DNA from: Alphaproteobacteria bacterium
GTDB taxonomy: Bacteria > Pseudomonadota > Alphaproteobacteria > UBA3830
DNA: 64,000 nucleotides
Direction: 5' to 3'
Assembly (NCBI GenBank): GCA_017649895.1
Contig: JAGCFW010000008.1
Span: forward strand, 29,459 to 93,458
The position numbers and the translations under genes are program-made. Below the pieces are notes generated by a model. The model was not told where the DNA came from. It was given only the letters and a program-made list of their open reading frames with translations, and did no database searches. Of this stretch, positions 54,214 to 63,429 are shown one piece after another. How positions within the stretch are numbered: the first letter of the stretch is position 1; each line of letters begins with the position of its first letter.

Positions 54214-55188
54214 TTAAAGTATTACACACACACCCTGAGACTCTGTTTTCCGAGCCTTCACTAGTGCAGAATTTTGGTTATCTGCCGAATCTTCCTCTGA
54301 TAAACAGCTGCTGGAGTCTATTTCGTTGAGATCATCCTGTTGGCTTTCCTCAGAAAACGAATTCTGATCAGAGACATTTTTAGCTGCTTTTTTGCTCTTG
54401 ACGTGTAAGTGCTGATCATAAATTTGGTCGCCCACACTGACTTTGCTGTTTAAGGTATCGTCTCCATTGGTATTGAGATTCTTGTCATTTTGCGCTGACT
54501 CCCTCTCTTTCTTTATTAACTCGTTAAGGGTATAGTCCGCCATTACGTTTCCGGCCTCCTCGCGGCTGTTGAATATTAAATCATCTTTTTTGTATTCTTC
54601 GTCGTTTATGGTAATTGCACATTTGAACTTATTACCAGACAGGATTTCAAAATGAAAACTCAGATTTGACGGGATACCTTTTTTCCTGCAATACCTAATA
54701 AGTTTTTTAACGGAACCTATTTCATAAATGGATGAAAAACCCTCTGCCGAAGTAGCCGGCTGCTTACTTTTTTCTTTTACGACTTTTCCATTGGTCGACT
54801 CTTTTTTTTGCGATTTCTTTCTATTCCTAATTTTAACTTTCAGCTGAGAATTTCCTTTTTCTTCATTCTGTTTAATTTGTCGCTGAAGATCCGCAATCTC
54901 TTTCTCTCGAGTTTCTAATAGTTTCCGAAGATTCGCGTTTTCTTCTTTTAGTGTTTTTAACTGTCGCTGAGAAGCTGCATTGATTTGGCGTAACCCCATT
55001 ATTTCTCCCAAAAGATCATTTGCATCTAATGAAGGGCGTCTCGAGTTTCTTTGATTGACAGACACCAAACGACTGGAATTCCCGCTATTCGAAGAGGTAT
55101 CCTTCGGTAGAGCAATGGCTATCGCAAACGCATTTCCTGCAAAACATAACAGAGTAGCGGAACACAAAGTTTTAAAATAAGGGTTCAT
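54214..55188 (-). CDS. Exported coiled-coil/dsRBD-like protein ending in CVIL
   Basis: 324 residues. Signal peptide MNPYFKTLCSATLLCFAGNA ends near FA 22. Residues about 57-115 form a coiled coil (LKEENANLRKLLETREKEIA), followed by a very basic linker (NRKKSQKKES). About 158-228 is one dsRBD-like module: SVKKLIRYCRKKGIP, FKCAITINDEEYKK, SREEAGNVMADYTLNEL. A partial second module (YDQHLHVKSKKAAKNV) and an acidic Ser-rich tail follow. The C-terminus is GVCVIL: CVIL fits the CAAX box recognised by eukaryotic geranylgeranyltransferase I. Bacterial effectors with CAAX ends are known in Legionella; that this one is lipidated in a host is inference. Confidence 0.85.
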   Translation of the reverse strand: MNPYFKTLCSATLLCFAGNAFAIAIALPKDTSSNSGNSSRLVSVNQRNSRRPSLDANDLLGEIMGLRQINAASQRQLKTLKEENANLRKLLETREKEIADLQRQIKQNEEKGNSQLKVKIRNRKKSQKKESTNGKVVKEKSKQPATSAEGFSSIYEIGSVKKLIRYCRKKGIPSNLSFHFEILSGNKFKCAITINDEEYKKDDLIFNSREEAGNVMADYTLNELIKKERESAQNDKNLNTNGDDTLNSKVSVGDQIYDQHLHVKSKKAAKNVSDQNSFSEESQQDDLNEIDSSSCLSEEDSADNQNSALVKARKTESQGVCVIL

Positions 55189-55290
55189 ATTTTCTTCCTC
55201 CCAATCGTGTAAATCTTTCTGAACAGGTGACGATCATTATAAAATTTTCAATAAAAAAATCAAAATATTTTTTTAATGTTGAATTATTCT

Positions 55291-55320
55291 AAAAAAAAAA
55301 GAGGGGGCAAACGCCCCCTC
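55291..55320 (-). terminator. Terminator of the ankyrin/dsRBD-like gene at 55346
   Basis: GAGGGGGC-AAAC-GCCCCCTC, 8-bp perfect stem, followed on the minus strand by ten T. Confidence 0.92.
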
Positions 55321-55345
55321 CCTCTACCGAAGCCAACTACTCCTT

Positions 55346-56812
55346 CTAATTCGTTCCAGAAGACGAAGCTTCCCCATTTTTTGCTTTCGCAACTAATAGA
55401 TTATATACATACTCTGCGATTATTCTTTCAGCCTCCATTTCGGTCTTGCAACGCAGGTTCAGATCAAAAATTTCGTCTTTTAACTTGATTTTGCAGTTGC
55501 AGGTATTATCTTCATTGATATCACGTATATACGTAATGTCTGATAAGTTAATCGGAGTACTCTTATCCAAACAATAATCATTAAGCTTCTTTACAGGACC
55601 CCTGTTATCTGGCGCAGGCAAACCCTTATTCTTCATTAATTTACGAAGAGTATAATCTGCGGTTTTATTCTGAGCCTCTTCTTTGCTATTATAACTCTTA
55701 CCATTATCGTACACTTCTTTATCATTACCGTCACCTCTGTCTATGGTAATAAAGCAACCAAACTTTCCTTTTTTTATTTCATTTTCAAATTTTAAGTCCG
55801 ACCAACTTAAATTGTTACTCTTATCCAGACAATACTTGTAAAGTCTTATAATTGGACTTTCTAGGGGCTCTATATAAACATCTCGCGCCCCGGCATCTTC
55901 GAGTAATTTGATTATTTCTTCACCTCTTTCATTCAGCTTTGCAAGAGTCAATACGCTGTATCCGGTAGAAGAATCAATACGGTTCAGCACCAACTTGTTT
56001 TTCAGCAACAACGTTAAGATCTCCTGCAGATCTGAATGCTTTAGATTCCTAATTGCTTGTATTAACGGAGATTCTCCCTTTTCGTTTGGAGTGTCATAAT
56101 TCTTGAAGATTGCCAATCTTTCTTTTAATTTGATGCTATCATTACTCATGGGTTGTTTACTTTTACCCGCATATATAAAATCCAAGATATGATCGCTACA
56201 CGAATTTGAAAGAAATAATCTTGCAATCTCTATATACTCTTTCTTTAGCGCAAGCATTAACATCGAGTTGTTTTCTTTATCCTGTACGTTTGGATCAGCA
56301 CCTTTTAATAAAGCCAATTCTACTAAATCCTTATTCCCTGAATTTACAGCCAACTTTAGGGCCTTGTTTGGATTAGCACCTTTTGCTAAAGCCAATTCTA
56401 CTAAATCCTTATTCCCTGTGTTTACAGCAAAATTTAACACTTTAGGGGCCTTGTTTGGATCAGCACCATTGTTCAGCAAAAATGTTATTACATCCGTATA
56501 CCCTTTTTTCACTGCTTTCTTTAACGGAGTAGAAAAGTTACCAAACACAGTTTCATCAATATCTACGCCCTGACCTATAAGAGATTCTAACGTTTTGATG
56601 TCCTTCTTTTTCACGGCTGCAATCAATTTCTTGTACTCATTCTTCAATATTTCCTTATTTTGCGTATGATTTGCTTGCCTGATTGGTATAAACTGACTAA
56701 ACTCCTTGCTATTCGAAGAGTTCTCCTTCAACGAATTGGAATCCATTGCAAACACATTTCCCACAAAGCACAGCACGGCCGCGGAGCATATAGTTTTAAA
56801 ATTAAGGTTCAT
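55346..56812 (-). CDS. Exported ankyrin-repeat protein with two dsRBD-like modules
   Basis: 488 residues. Signal peptide MNLNFKTICSAAVLCFVGNV..FA. Ankyrin repeats span about 60-310 (FSTPLKKAVKKGYTDVITF, LLNNGADPNKA, GNKDLVELALAKGANPNKAL and others); two of them are nearly identical at DNA level (56303-56340 and 56391-56424). Then come two dsRBD-like modules: about 319-394 (IIRLYKYCLDKSNN ... SKEEAQNKTADYTLRKLM) and 406-475 (PVKKLNDYCLDKS ... CKIKLKDEIFDLNL ... EMEAERIIAEYVYNLL). The second pair of modules is closely related to those in the protein at 58156, so the two genes are paralogues. Confidence 0.88.
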   Translation of the reverse strand: MNLNFKTICSAAVLCFVGNVFAMDSNSLKENSSNSKEFSQFIPIRQANHTQNKEILKNEYKKLIAAVKKKDIKTLESLIGQGVDIDETVFGNFSTPLKKAVKKGYTDVITFLLNNGADPNKAPKVLNFAVNTGNKDLVELALAKGANPNKALKLAVNSGNKDLVELALLKGADPNVQDKENNSMLMLALKKEYIEIARLFLSNSCSDHILDFIYAGKSKQPMSNDSIKLKERLAIFKNYDTPNEKGESPLIQAIRNLKHSDLQEILTLLLKNKLVLNRIDSSTGYSVLTLAKLNERGEEIIKLLEDAGARDVYIEPLESPIIRLYKYCLDKSNNLSWSDLKFENEIKKGKFGCFITIDRGDGNDKEVYDNGKSYNSKEEAQNKTADYTLRKLMKNKGLPAPDNRGPVKKLNDYCLDKSTPINLSDITYIRDINEDNTCNCKIKLKDEIFDLNLRCKTEMEAERIIAEYVYNLLVAKAKNGEASSSGTN

Positions 56813-56910
56813 ATCTTTTTTCCTTTCAATTATTCTCTAAACCTACTTATATATATAATGTCAAATTATAAAAACCAATGACAAAAACAATTTTTTGATT
56901 TTTTGTTAAT

Positions 56911-56937
56911 ATAAAAAAGAGGGTAAAAACCCTCTTT
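56911..56937 (-). terminator. Terminator of the gene at 56967
   Basis: AAAGAGGG-TAAAAA-CCCTCTTT with a T-run on the minus strand. Confidence 0.85.
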
Positions 56938-56968
56938 GCTAAATAGAATTACTGCGCCCGAGTTTTTT
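56938..56968 (-). repeat. Displaced copy of the aspS 3' end (copy 3)
   Basis: About 31 bases (containing AATAGAATTACTGCGCCCGA) identical to the last codons and stop of aspS (59957-59987). It directly follows the stop codon of the gene at 56967. Confidence 0.85.
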
Positions 56969-57908
56969 AGTAGTCCTGACTCGTAAACTCTTTTAATTTT
57001 TTATTCAAGGCATCATAACGAATATTCGCCTTGTGCATTGACTTTTCTGCTTCTCTCTTCTTTACACAAGTAACAAATAGTTCCTCTTTCTCCGGAACGG
57101 ATTTATCAAAATAGTTTAAACGATCTTTCAATGCAAGATCGAACCTAAGACCGAGCTCCTTATTTTTATTCAGCAACTGTTCATAATAGGCAACTGCTTT
57201 TTTACTTAAATCTTTAGACTTATCTTCTGCTTTTTTCTTGTCCTCACTCGCCTGTTGAATCATTTTGCTAAGATCGTGTTTGCTCAGCGAACTTAAATCC
57301 TCGTTAAAATCCTTTACCAACTCGGCTTTATCGTCTTCATCCCAATACGAATCATACAATCGCAAAGATTCCGATATAAATAATATATTAGACGGCAAAA
57401 ATTCCAGAGCTAATTCTTCTCCATCTTTGGAAGAAATCGTCATTATATTGTTCTCCAGATCTAACGAAGTTTTCAAACCCAGGCTTTCTTTCGTAATTTT
57501 ATCGTCCTCTAACAACATTTCTTCACCACTTATCGAATTGCTCTCTAACAATTGGCTCAAAGTCTTTATACTTTCACTAGCACCTTGTTCCCGTTTTTGG
57601 GCGTCCTTATATAGAGCAGAATAAATCTCAATACACTTAACAGCATCTTGTTTTTTGGCGATCTCATACAGAACAGAATAAAATCCACAATCCCTTACTG
57701 CTTTTTCCTTGTTTTGTTCTGACTCAAACAGTTGCTTTTCTAGTAATTGTCTACTCAACCTATTCGACAAATCATCTCTGTCCTGCACCATATTCATCCT
57801 TGCAGATAAAGTCGCTCCTCGATCGGAAAAAACTCCCTTATCTCCCTGCATCCCAAACACTGTCGCTGACGAATACATTAAAGTTGCTAAAAATACCACT
57901 CGTTTCAT
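56967..57908 (-). CDS. Exported coiled-coil protein of unknown function
   Basis: 313 residues with a signal peptide (VVFLATLMYSSATVFG, cleavage near residue 19). The mature part is Lys/Glu-rich and mostly helical, with probable coiled coils toward the C-terminus (DKSKDLSKKAVAYYEQLLNK) and no dsRBD-like module or ankyrin repeat. It lies between the two ankyrin/dsRBD-like paralogues on the same strand, and a displaced aspS end follows its stop. Confidence 0.78.
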   Translation of the reverse strand: MKRVVFLATLMYSSATVFGMQGDKGVFSDRGATLSARMNMVQDRDDLSNRLSRQLLEKQLFESEQNKEKAVRDCGFYSVLYEIAKKQDAVKCIEIYSALYKDAQKREQGASESIKTLSQLLESNSISGEEMLLEDDKITKESLGLKTSLDLENNIMTISSKDGEELALEFLPSNILFISESLRLYDSYWDEDDKAELVKDFNEDLSSLSKHDLSKMIQQASEDKKKAEDKSKDLSKKAVAYYEQLLNKNKELGLRFDLALKDRLNYFDKSVPEKEELFVTCVKKREAEKSMHKANIRYDALNKKLKEFTSQDY

Positions 57909-58010
57909 TTTACCACCTATAACAAAAACTCACAAACTACAAAGATTTTTCACTACCCTCTGCCAAACAGTGAAGCATAAATTCAATTGATTTACAACTA
58001 TGAATAAGAG

Positions 58011-58038
58011 AAAAAAGGAGAAGGCAAACGCCCCCTCC
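58011..58038 (-). terminator. Terminator downstream of the gene at 58156
   Basis: GGAGAAGGC-AAAC-GCCCCCTCC, nine pairs with two G-U, followed on the minus strand by TTTTTT. Closely related to the terminator at 55291. Confidence 0.8.
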
Positions 58039-58088
58039 CCAAAATTTGCTAAATAGAATTACTACGCCTGAGTTTTTTCGGCAAATCA
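58039..58088 (-). repeat. Displaced copy of the aspS 3' end (copy 2)
   Basis: About 48 bases matching 59951-60000 with few changes; on the minus strand it still reads DLPKKLRRSNSI-stop against [16 protein letters not shown] in aspS. Confidence 0.88.
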
Positions 58089-58150
58089 ATCATTTTTTAC
58101 CAATGTTTTATCTGAATCATAACTGTCGAAGCTTGATGTGCTGCTGTGTG

Positions 58151-58224
58151 AGCTCTCAGGAGTCAGAAGAAGTCGAGCTCTCAGAGTCTGAAGAAGTCGA
58201 GCTCTCAGAGTCTGAAGAAGTCGA
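58151..58224 (-). repeat. 24-bp tandem repeat in the gene 3' end
   Basis: Two exact 24-base units (AGCTCTCAGAGTCTGAAGAA plus GTCG) flanked by diverged units; the unit nearest the stop is 25 bases long. Confidence 0.85.
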
Positions 58225-59820
58225 TCTCTCAGGGCTTAAAGAGGGCGAACTCCCACCAGCTTCGTATACATTTACACTAATATATGAACTTGAATCACTG
58301 GAACCTGAGCTCTCAGAGTCTGAACCATCAGAGATAAAAGTCACACTACTCGAAACGTTATCTGCACGACCTCTTTCGGTTTTTTCTGCTTCGCGCGAAT
58401 TATAAGAAGATGGATAATTTTCTTCGGAAAATAAACCTTGACGCGAAGTTTCATTGCTTTTCGTCTGATTTGTCAAAATTTTGTAAACATGCTCAGCGAT
58501 TTTTTTCTTAGCCTCTTCTTTGGACTTGCAATGCAGGTTCAGATCAAAAATTTCGTCTTTTAACTGGATTTTGCAGTTGAAGGTACCATCTGCATATTTA
58601 TTATATATATACGTAATGTCTGATACGTCAATCGAAGTACTCTTATCCGAACAATACTCTCTAAGCTTCACCGTAGGATCCCTGTTATCTGGCGCAGGCG
58701 AACCATTATTCTCCATTAATTTACGAAGAGTATAATCTGCGGTTTTATTCTTAGCCTCTCTTTGGCTCTTATGGTACTCGCCATCATCGTACTTATTGTC
58801 TTTTATGGTAATAACGCAACGAGACTTTCCTTCAGGATTTTCTTCACATTCAAATTTTAGACTTAAATTCTTACGCTGACAATACTCATAAAGTCTTACA
58901 ACTGGACTTTTTCCGTTTATGGCCGAAATATTCTTACTATCATCTTTTTCGTTATCTTCAGTTGCTCTTGCAACTGGACTTTTTCCGTTTGTGGCCGAAA
59001 TATTCTTACTATCATCTTTTTCGTTATCTTCAGTTGCTCCGGCGTCTTTAAGTAATTTAATTATTTCTTCACTTGCCTTGATCTGTCTCGCAATCTTCAA
59101 AGCTGATGTTCCTTCACGATCAGTACGATTTACCTCCGCCCCTTTTTCCAGCAATGACTTTATGATCTCCAGCCGATCTGAGTCGCTAATGTCGCGGACC
59201 CAAACCGCAAGCATTAACGGGGTCTCTCCATCTTTATTCGGAGTATCATAAAGCGTGAAAGGTATTAACTTTTTTCCCGTCGATTTATTGTCATGATCGA
59301 GAAGCAGTTTTGCGATCTTTGCTTTACTTTGCCTCAGCGCCGTTATCAACAACGAGTTTCCATTCCTATACAGTCCATTTGGATCAGCTCCTTTCTCAAG
59401 AAGGAATTTAAACATATCTACACGTCCAGAAATTGCACAGGTATCTAATTCATTTCTTAGCCGTTTTTGAAGTTTCTCGAGATTAGCACCGTTGTCCAGC
59501 AAAAACGAGATTGTATCCATACGATTATTTTTTAATGCTTTTCCGATTACGTTATTGCCTACTATTTCGGCCAGCACAGATTCATGTTTTTCTACTTTCT
59601 GCTGAAGATCTGTATTTTCTTTGCTCAATCTCGCTATTTCTCTCAGGAGATCTTCTTTTGAAAGATTTTCCAAGTTTGTCTGATCAACCGGCCCACTCTT
59701 ATTTTCAGCGGTTGCTTTTCTTTCTCCGGCTGTTTGAATTCCTCTGTCAGACGTGGGATCCATCGCAATTCCCGAATAAGTTACCAATGCCAAACATGCA
59801 CAAAAAGTTTTTAGTCTCAT
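58156..59820 (-). CDS. Exported ankyrin-repeat protein with two dsRBD-like modules and Ser/Asp/Glu repeat tail
   Basis: 554 residues from ATG 59820 (AGGTGGAG upstream; the in-frame GTG 59832 is part of that site). Signal peptide MRLKTFCACLALVTYSGIAM, coiled coil around 45-80, ankyrin repeats to about 265 (for example ILDNGANLEK-type and GADPNGLYRNGNSLLITALR). A duplicated linker ATEDNEKDDSKNISA appears twice. Two dsRBD-like modules follow (VVRLYEYCQRKNLSLKFEC.. and VKLREYCSDKSTS.. with KSKEEAKKKIAEHVYKIL). The tail is a tandem repeat SSDSESST. A one-base insertion in the last repeat unit appears to have created the present stop. Confidence 0.87.
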   Translation of the reverse strand: MRLKTFCACLALVTYSGIAMDPTSDRGIQTAGERKATAENKSGPVDQTNLENLSKEDLLREIARLSKENTDLQQKVEKHESVLAEIVGNNVIGKALKNNRMDTISFLLDNGANLEKLQKRLRNELDTCAISGRVDMFKFLLEKGADPNGLYRNGNSLLITALRQSKAKIAKLLLDHDNKSTGKKLIPFTLYDTPNKDGETPLMLAVWVRDISDSDRLEIIKSLLEKGAEVNRTDREGTSALKIARQIKASEEIIKLLKDAGATEDNEKDDSKNISATNGKSPVARATEDNEKDDSKNISAINGKSPVVRLYEYCQRKNLSLKFECEENPEGKSRCVITIKDNKYDDGEYHKSQREAKNKTADYTLRKLMENNGSPAPDNRDPTVKLREYCSDKSTSIDVSDITYIYNKYADGTFNCKIQLKDEIFDLNLHCKSKEEAKKKIAEHVYKILTNQTKSNETSRQGLFSEENYPSSYNSREAEKTERGRADNVSSSVTFISDGSDSESSGSSDSSSYISVNVYEAGGSSPSLSPERSTSSDSESSTSSDSESSTSSDS

Positions 59821-59927
59821 TTTTTTCTCCACCTTTTACCTATCAATTTCGTATTTTACTCGAGATTAGTTAATTTACTATTAATTTGGAAGTTTTTTGG
59901 ATTTTTTGCAAAATTTACAAAGACAAG

Positions 59928-59952
59928 GGAGGGATAAAAATTTTTCCTCCCC
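59928..59952 (-). terminator. Possible terminator of aspS
   Basis: GGGAGG/CCTCCC stem enclosing AAAAATTTTT; followed on the minus strand by TTGTCTTTG. Weaker than the neighbouring terminators. Confidence 0.5.
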
Positions 59953-59960
59953 AAAATTTG

Positions 59961-61745
59961 CTAAATAGAATTACTGCGCCCGAGTTTTTTCGGTAAATCG
60001 AGCTTGATGTGCAGCTCTTTCAGTTGCCTGTCACTGACGTTGGACGGCGCGTTCATCATGAGATCCTGCGCCTGCTGGTTCAGAGGGAAAGCGATCACCT
60101 CGCGGATGTTCGGCTCATCGGTTAGCAGCATAATCATACGGTCGATTCCGGGAGCACATCCTCCATGCGGCGGCGCTCCGTATTTGAACGCGTTGAACAT
60201 TCCCTTAAATCGCGCTTGAACTTCCTCCGCCTGATATCCTGCAATCTCAAAGGCCTTAATCATGACGTCCGGCAGATGATTTCGGATTGCACCGCTCGAA
60301 AGCTCAATACCGTTGCACACGATGTCGTATTGGTAAGCCTTGATTTCCAGCGGATCCATGTTCTGCAGCGCATCCATTCCTCCCTGTGGCATCGAAAACG
60401 GATTGTGCGAAAATTCGATCTCGCCCGTGTCCTCGTTCAGTTCATACATCGGGAAATCAACGACCCAGCAAAACTCAAAACCGTCCTTCAGCAAGTGAAG
60501 ATCTTCCCCGAGCTTCTGCCGGACTTGTCCCGCCAGCTTGCTCGCCTTATTTTTGGAATCGCAAACGAAAAAAATCACTCCGTCGCCGTCCAAATGAGTG
60601 CGAGTTTTCAATTCCGCAAGCTGTTCAGGCGTCAGGAATTTCGCGATCGGTCCTTTTATATTGTCGCCGCTGTAGGTCACATAACCCAACCCAGGCATCT
60701 CCAAAGACTTTGCCCAATCATTAAGCTTGTCAAAGTAGCTGCGAGGTTGTTTATCTGCGTCTTTTGCCGCGATCGCACGAACGACTCCGCCTTTTTTGAC
60801 ATTATCAACGAAAACCTTGAAGCTCGACTGTTCGAAAATGTCGCTGACGTCCTCGATCAGCAGCGGATTTCTCAGGTCCGGCTTGTCACTTCCGTAGTGC
60901 AGCATCGCGTCGGCATAACTGATGCGACGGAAAGGATACGGCGAAACTTCCTTGCTCGAATACTCTTTGAAAATTTCGTAAATCACGGGTTCGATTACCG
61001 CGAAAACGTCGTCCTGAGTGCAAAATGACATCTCGAAATCAAGCTGGTAAAACTCTCCCGGAGAACGATCGGCGCGGCTGTCTTCATCTCGGAAACACGG
61101 CGCAATCTGGAAATATTTGTCGAATCCCGCGACCATCAGCAGCTGCTTAAATTGCTGCGGAGCCTGCGGCAGTGCATAAAACTGTCCCGGATGCAATCTG
61201 CTCGGAACAAGGAAATCTCGCGCTCCTTCCGGCGAACTCGAAGTCAAAATCGGCGTGTTGATCTCCAAAAACCCCTGTTTCTTCATCTTCTCGCGAATCG
61301 ACGAAATCACCTGCGATCTCAGCACAATGTTTTGATGAATTTTCTCTCGACGCAGGTCAATAAATCGGTATTTCAGACGAGTGTCCTCGGATAAATCCGA
61401 CACGCTGCTGACCGCCATCGGCAGACTCTCGACATAGGACAACACCGTAAATTTGTCGATACGCACCTCGATTTTTCCCGTCGGTTTTTCCGGATTGATC
61501 GTTTCCGGCGACCTCCGAATTACCTCACCTTCGATAGTGACAACGCACTCCAAACGAATCTTTTCAACTTCCGCAAACGCCTCGCTTTTCGGATCGACGA
61601 CGCACTGCGTAATTCCGTAATGGTCGCGCAAATCTATGAATAATAAATTCCCGTGATCTCTCTTTTTGTGAACCCATCCCGATAATTTAACGACACTTCC
61701 GACGTTCTCTTCTCTCAATTCACCGCAATTGTGAGTTCTGTACAT
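59961..61745 (-). CDS. aspS: Aspartyl-tRNA synthetase
   Basis: Class II synthetase charging tRNA-Asp (and perhaps tRNA-Asn). 594 residues, the bacterial length with the GAD insertion domain. N-terminal OB fold ([20 protein letters not shown]), motif 2 region [40 protein letters not shown], and motif 3 [14 protein letters not shown] are intact. Partial copies of its last codons lie at 58039-58088 and 56938-56968, between the exported-protein genes downstream of it. Core gene next to a variable region. Confidence 0.96.
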   Translation of the reverse strand: MYRTHNCGELREENVGSVVKLSGWVHKKRDHGNLLFIDLRDHYGITQCVVDPKSEAFAEVEKIRLECVVTIEGEVIRRSPETINPEKPTGKIEVRIDKFTVLSYVESLPMAVSSVSDLSEDTRLKYRFIDLRREKIHQNIVLRSQVISSIREKMKKQGFLEINTPILTSSSPEGARDFLVPSRLHPGQFYALPQAPQQFKQLLMVAGFDKYFQIAPCFRDEDSRADRSPGEFYQLDFEMSFCTQDDVFAVIEPVIYEIFKEYSSKEVSPYPFRRISYADAMLHYGSDKPDLRNPLLIEDVSDIFEQSSFKVFVDNVKKGGVVRAIAAKDADKQPRSYFDKLNDWAKSLEMPGLGYVTYSGDNIKGPIAKFLTPEQLAELKTRTHLDGDGVIFFVCDSKNKASKLAGQVRQKLGEDLHLLKDGFEFCWVVDFPMYELNEDTGEIEFSHNPFSMPQGGMDALQNMDPLEIKAYQYDIVCNGIELSSGAIRNHLPDVMIKAFEIAGYQAEEVQARFKGMFNAFKYGAPPHGGCAPGIDRMIMLLTDEPNIREVIAFPLNQQAQDLMMNAPSNVSDRQLKELHIKLDLPKKLGRSNSI

Positions 61746-61951
61746 TTTAACTCCTCAACTCTCGTATTAACTTTTGTAAAAATACCTCTGTAAAAACGTA
61801 ACATTATCTAAAAAATCAGGTTGATTTTCAATAGATTTCTGAATTTACCGAACCTTTTAATATATAAGCCCCAAACGAATTAATTTAATAAATTACTTTA
61901 CAAATTTTATCGATCAATATTACACTGCCGCGAACTATAAGGAGAAAATTT

Positions 61952-62341
61952 ATGAAAAATTTAATGTTAGTTTTTGTATTATTTGTGGTATCTATCGCAG
62001 ATGCAGGTGCTATGACACACGAAAAATCCGATAATAACCGAGAAGGTATACCTGCTATCGTGTATAGAGTAAATGTCCAACCTCCGGTTGAAGTACTGCA
62101 GATTCAATCGAAAAGTATTATAGAGCTTGACGGAGTAATCAGTAAATTTATTAATATCGATTGCGAAGAATACAATGGCATACCTATGAAAGCACCTATC
62201 AAGATTAATTATAACATGACCAAGAAAGAACTAGGGCAATCCCTTTGTAAATCCTTTGGTGTTGATTCGGTCGACTATTTTGAAGGAGTCATGCCGGAAG
62301 ATTATTTTGCGAGAAGATTTTCCTTTTTCTTGAAAAATTAA
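61952..62341 (+). CDS. Small exported protein, paralogue 1 of 3
   Basis: 129 residues: signal peptide MKNLMLVFVLFVVSIADAGA, then a conserved body with PPVEVLQIQSKSIIEL, INIDCEEYNGIPMKAPIKIN, and MTKKELGQSLCKSFGVDSV. The same pattern recurs in the next two genes. Strong ribosome-binding site AAGGAG. A strand-rich first half and a following helix could fit a beta-grasp-like fold, but I do not recognise the family. Confidence 0.82.
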   Translation: MKNLMLVFVLFVVSIADAGAMTHEKSDNNREGIPAIVYRVNVQPPVEVLQIQSKSIIELDGVISKFINIDCEEYNGIPMKAPIKINYNMTKKELGQSLCKSFGVDSVDYFEGVMPEDYFARRFSFFLKN

Positions 62342-62355
62342 TAACTAAAATTTCT

Positions 62356-62387
62356 AAAACGGAATCTTAATTTGGAGGTTCCGTTTT
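62356..62387 (+). terminator. Terminator after paralogue 1
   Basis: AAAACGGAA/TTCCGTTTT, 9-bp perfect stem, tail ending in TTTTCTCTT. Confidence 0.75.
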
Positions 62388-62454
62388 CTCTTAAATTAGC
62401 TTATCCTCACCGAAGATGATGCTTATACTTTGAATAGAGAGGGGAGATTAATTT

Positions 62455-62937
62455 ATGAAAAATCTAGTGTTGATTTTGGGTTTAGTTGTGGCATTGATTT
62501 CGGATGTGGGCGCGATGCGGTCTGAAAAGTCTGATAATAATCGGGATGGTATATTTGTTACATTTTATCGAATACCGAACACTGGGGTTCCGATCTGTAT
62601 ATTTCAGGCTCGATCGAAAAATATTATACAGTTCGGCGGAATGGTCAGTGAATCTATTCGTGTTAATTGCAAAGAATATAACGGTATGTCATTGCAATCG
62701 CCTGTTGACATTAGATACGACATGACCCAGGAAGAGTTGAGTCTATCTCTTTGCAAGTCATTTGGTGTTGATTCGATCTCTTATCATAGAGGAATTATGT
62801 CCGAAGATTGTTTCGCGAAAAATTTTCCTTTTCCTTCACTATATCCGGAGAAATCATTGCCCATTACCTTGCGGGAAGATGTCGTTTTTTCTCGGACTGA
62901 AATTTCTGAAATGGAAGATTCTGAAACAGAAGATTAA
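62455..62937 (+). CDS. Small exported protein, paralogue 2 of 3
   Basis: 160 residues. Same layout as paralogue 1: signal peptide MKNLVLILGLVVALISDVGA, shared blocks KSDNNRDGIFVTFYRIP, VNCKEYNGMSLQSPVDIRYD and LSLSLCKSFGVDSI, plus an extra Glu/Ser-rich C-terminal extension (FSRTEISEMEDSETED). GAGAGGGGAG supplies the ribosome-binding site. Confidence 0.82.
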   Translation: MKNLVLILGLVVALISDVGAMRSEKSDNNRDGIFVTFYRIPNTGVPICIFQARSKNIIQFGGMVSESIRVNCKEYNGMSLQSPVDIRYDMTQEELSLSLCKSFGVDSISYHRGIMSEDCFAKNFPFPSLYPEKSLPITLREDVVFSRTEISEMEDSETED

Positions 62938-63039
62938 CTTGGAGTTTCTGGCTTCTCCTGAATCGGTTTGTTTTTAACAATTTAGTTTGTTTTTATTAAA
63001 AATAATATCTATATTCGAAACTGAGAAAGGAGAAAATTT

Positions 63040-63429
63040 ATGAAAAATTTAGTTTTTGTGTTATTTGTGATGTCTGTTATAAATGTGGACGCGATGCCGT
63101 CTAAAACCCAACCGACTAAGGGCAAAAATCGTGTACCTATTACTCTTTACACTGTAAAACTAAACCCTCCCGTTGATATTTTAGTTGCTCCCTCGAAAAA
63201 GAAGATAAAATTTGCAGGATTTGTTGCTCGGGAAATAAACATCGATTGCAACAACTATAATGGACTTCCTGTTTTTTCCCCTATTCGTATACGCTATGAC
63301 ATGAATCTGAATGAGATAGTGGATTCTCTCTGTAAATCGTTTCGTGTTGAGTGGGTTGAGTGGCGCGAAGGCTCCATGTCGAAAAAGGCTTTTTCAAAAA
63401 TGTTTACTCCTTTTAAGGTGAAATTATAA
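63040..63429 (+). CDS. Small exported protein, paralogue 3 of 3
   Basis: 129 residues, the most diverged copy: signal peptide MKNLVFVLFVMSVINVDA, then NPPVDILVAPSKKKIKFAG, INIDCNNYNGLPVFSPIRIR, and VDSLCKSFRVEWVEWREGS. The conserved Cys pair (IDC..SLC) of the family is kept in all three. AAAGGAG lies upstream. Confidence 0.82.
   Translation: MKNLVFVLFVMSVINVDAMPSKTQPTKGKNRVPITLYTVKLNPPVDILVAPSKKKIKFAGFVAREINIDCNNYNGLPVFSPIRIRYDMNLNEIVDSLCKSFRVEWVEWREGSMSKKAFSKMFTPFKVKL

Noticed and set aside
58046..58405. 119-codon plus-strand frame rich in Ser/Glu
   Set aside because: It is the antisense reading of the tandem-repeat tail of the gene at 58156.
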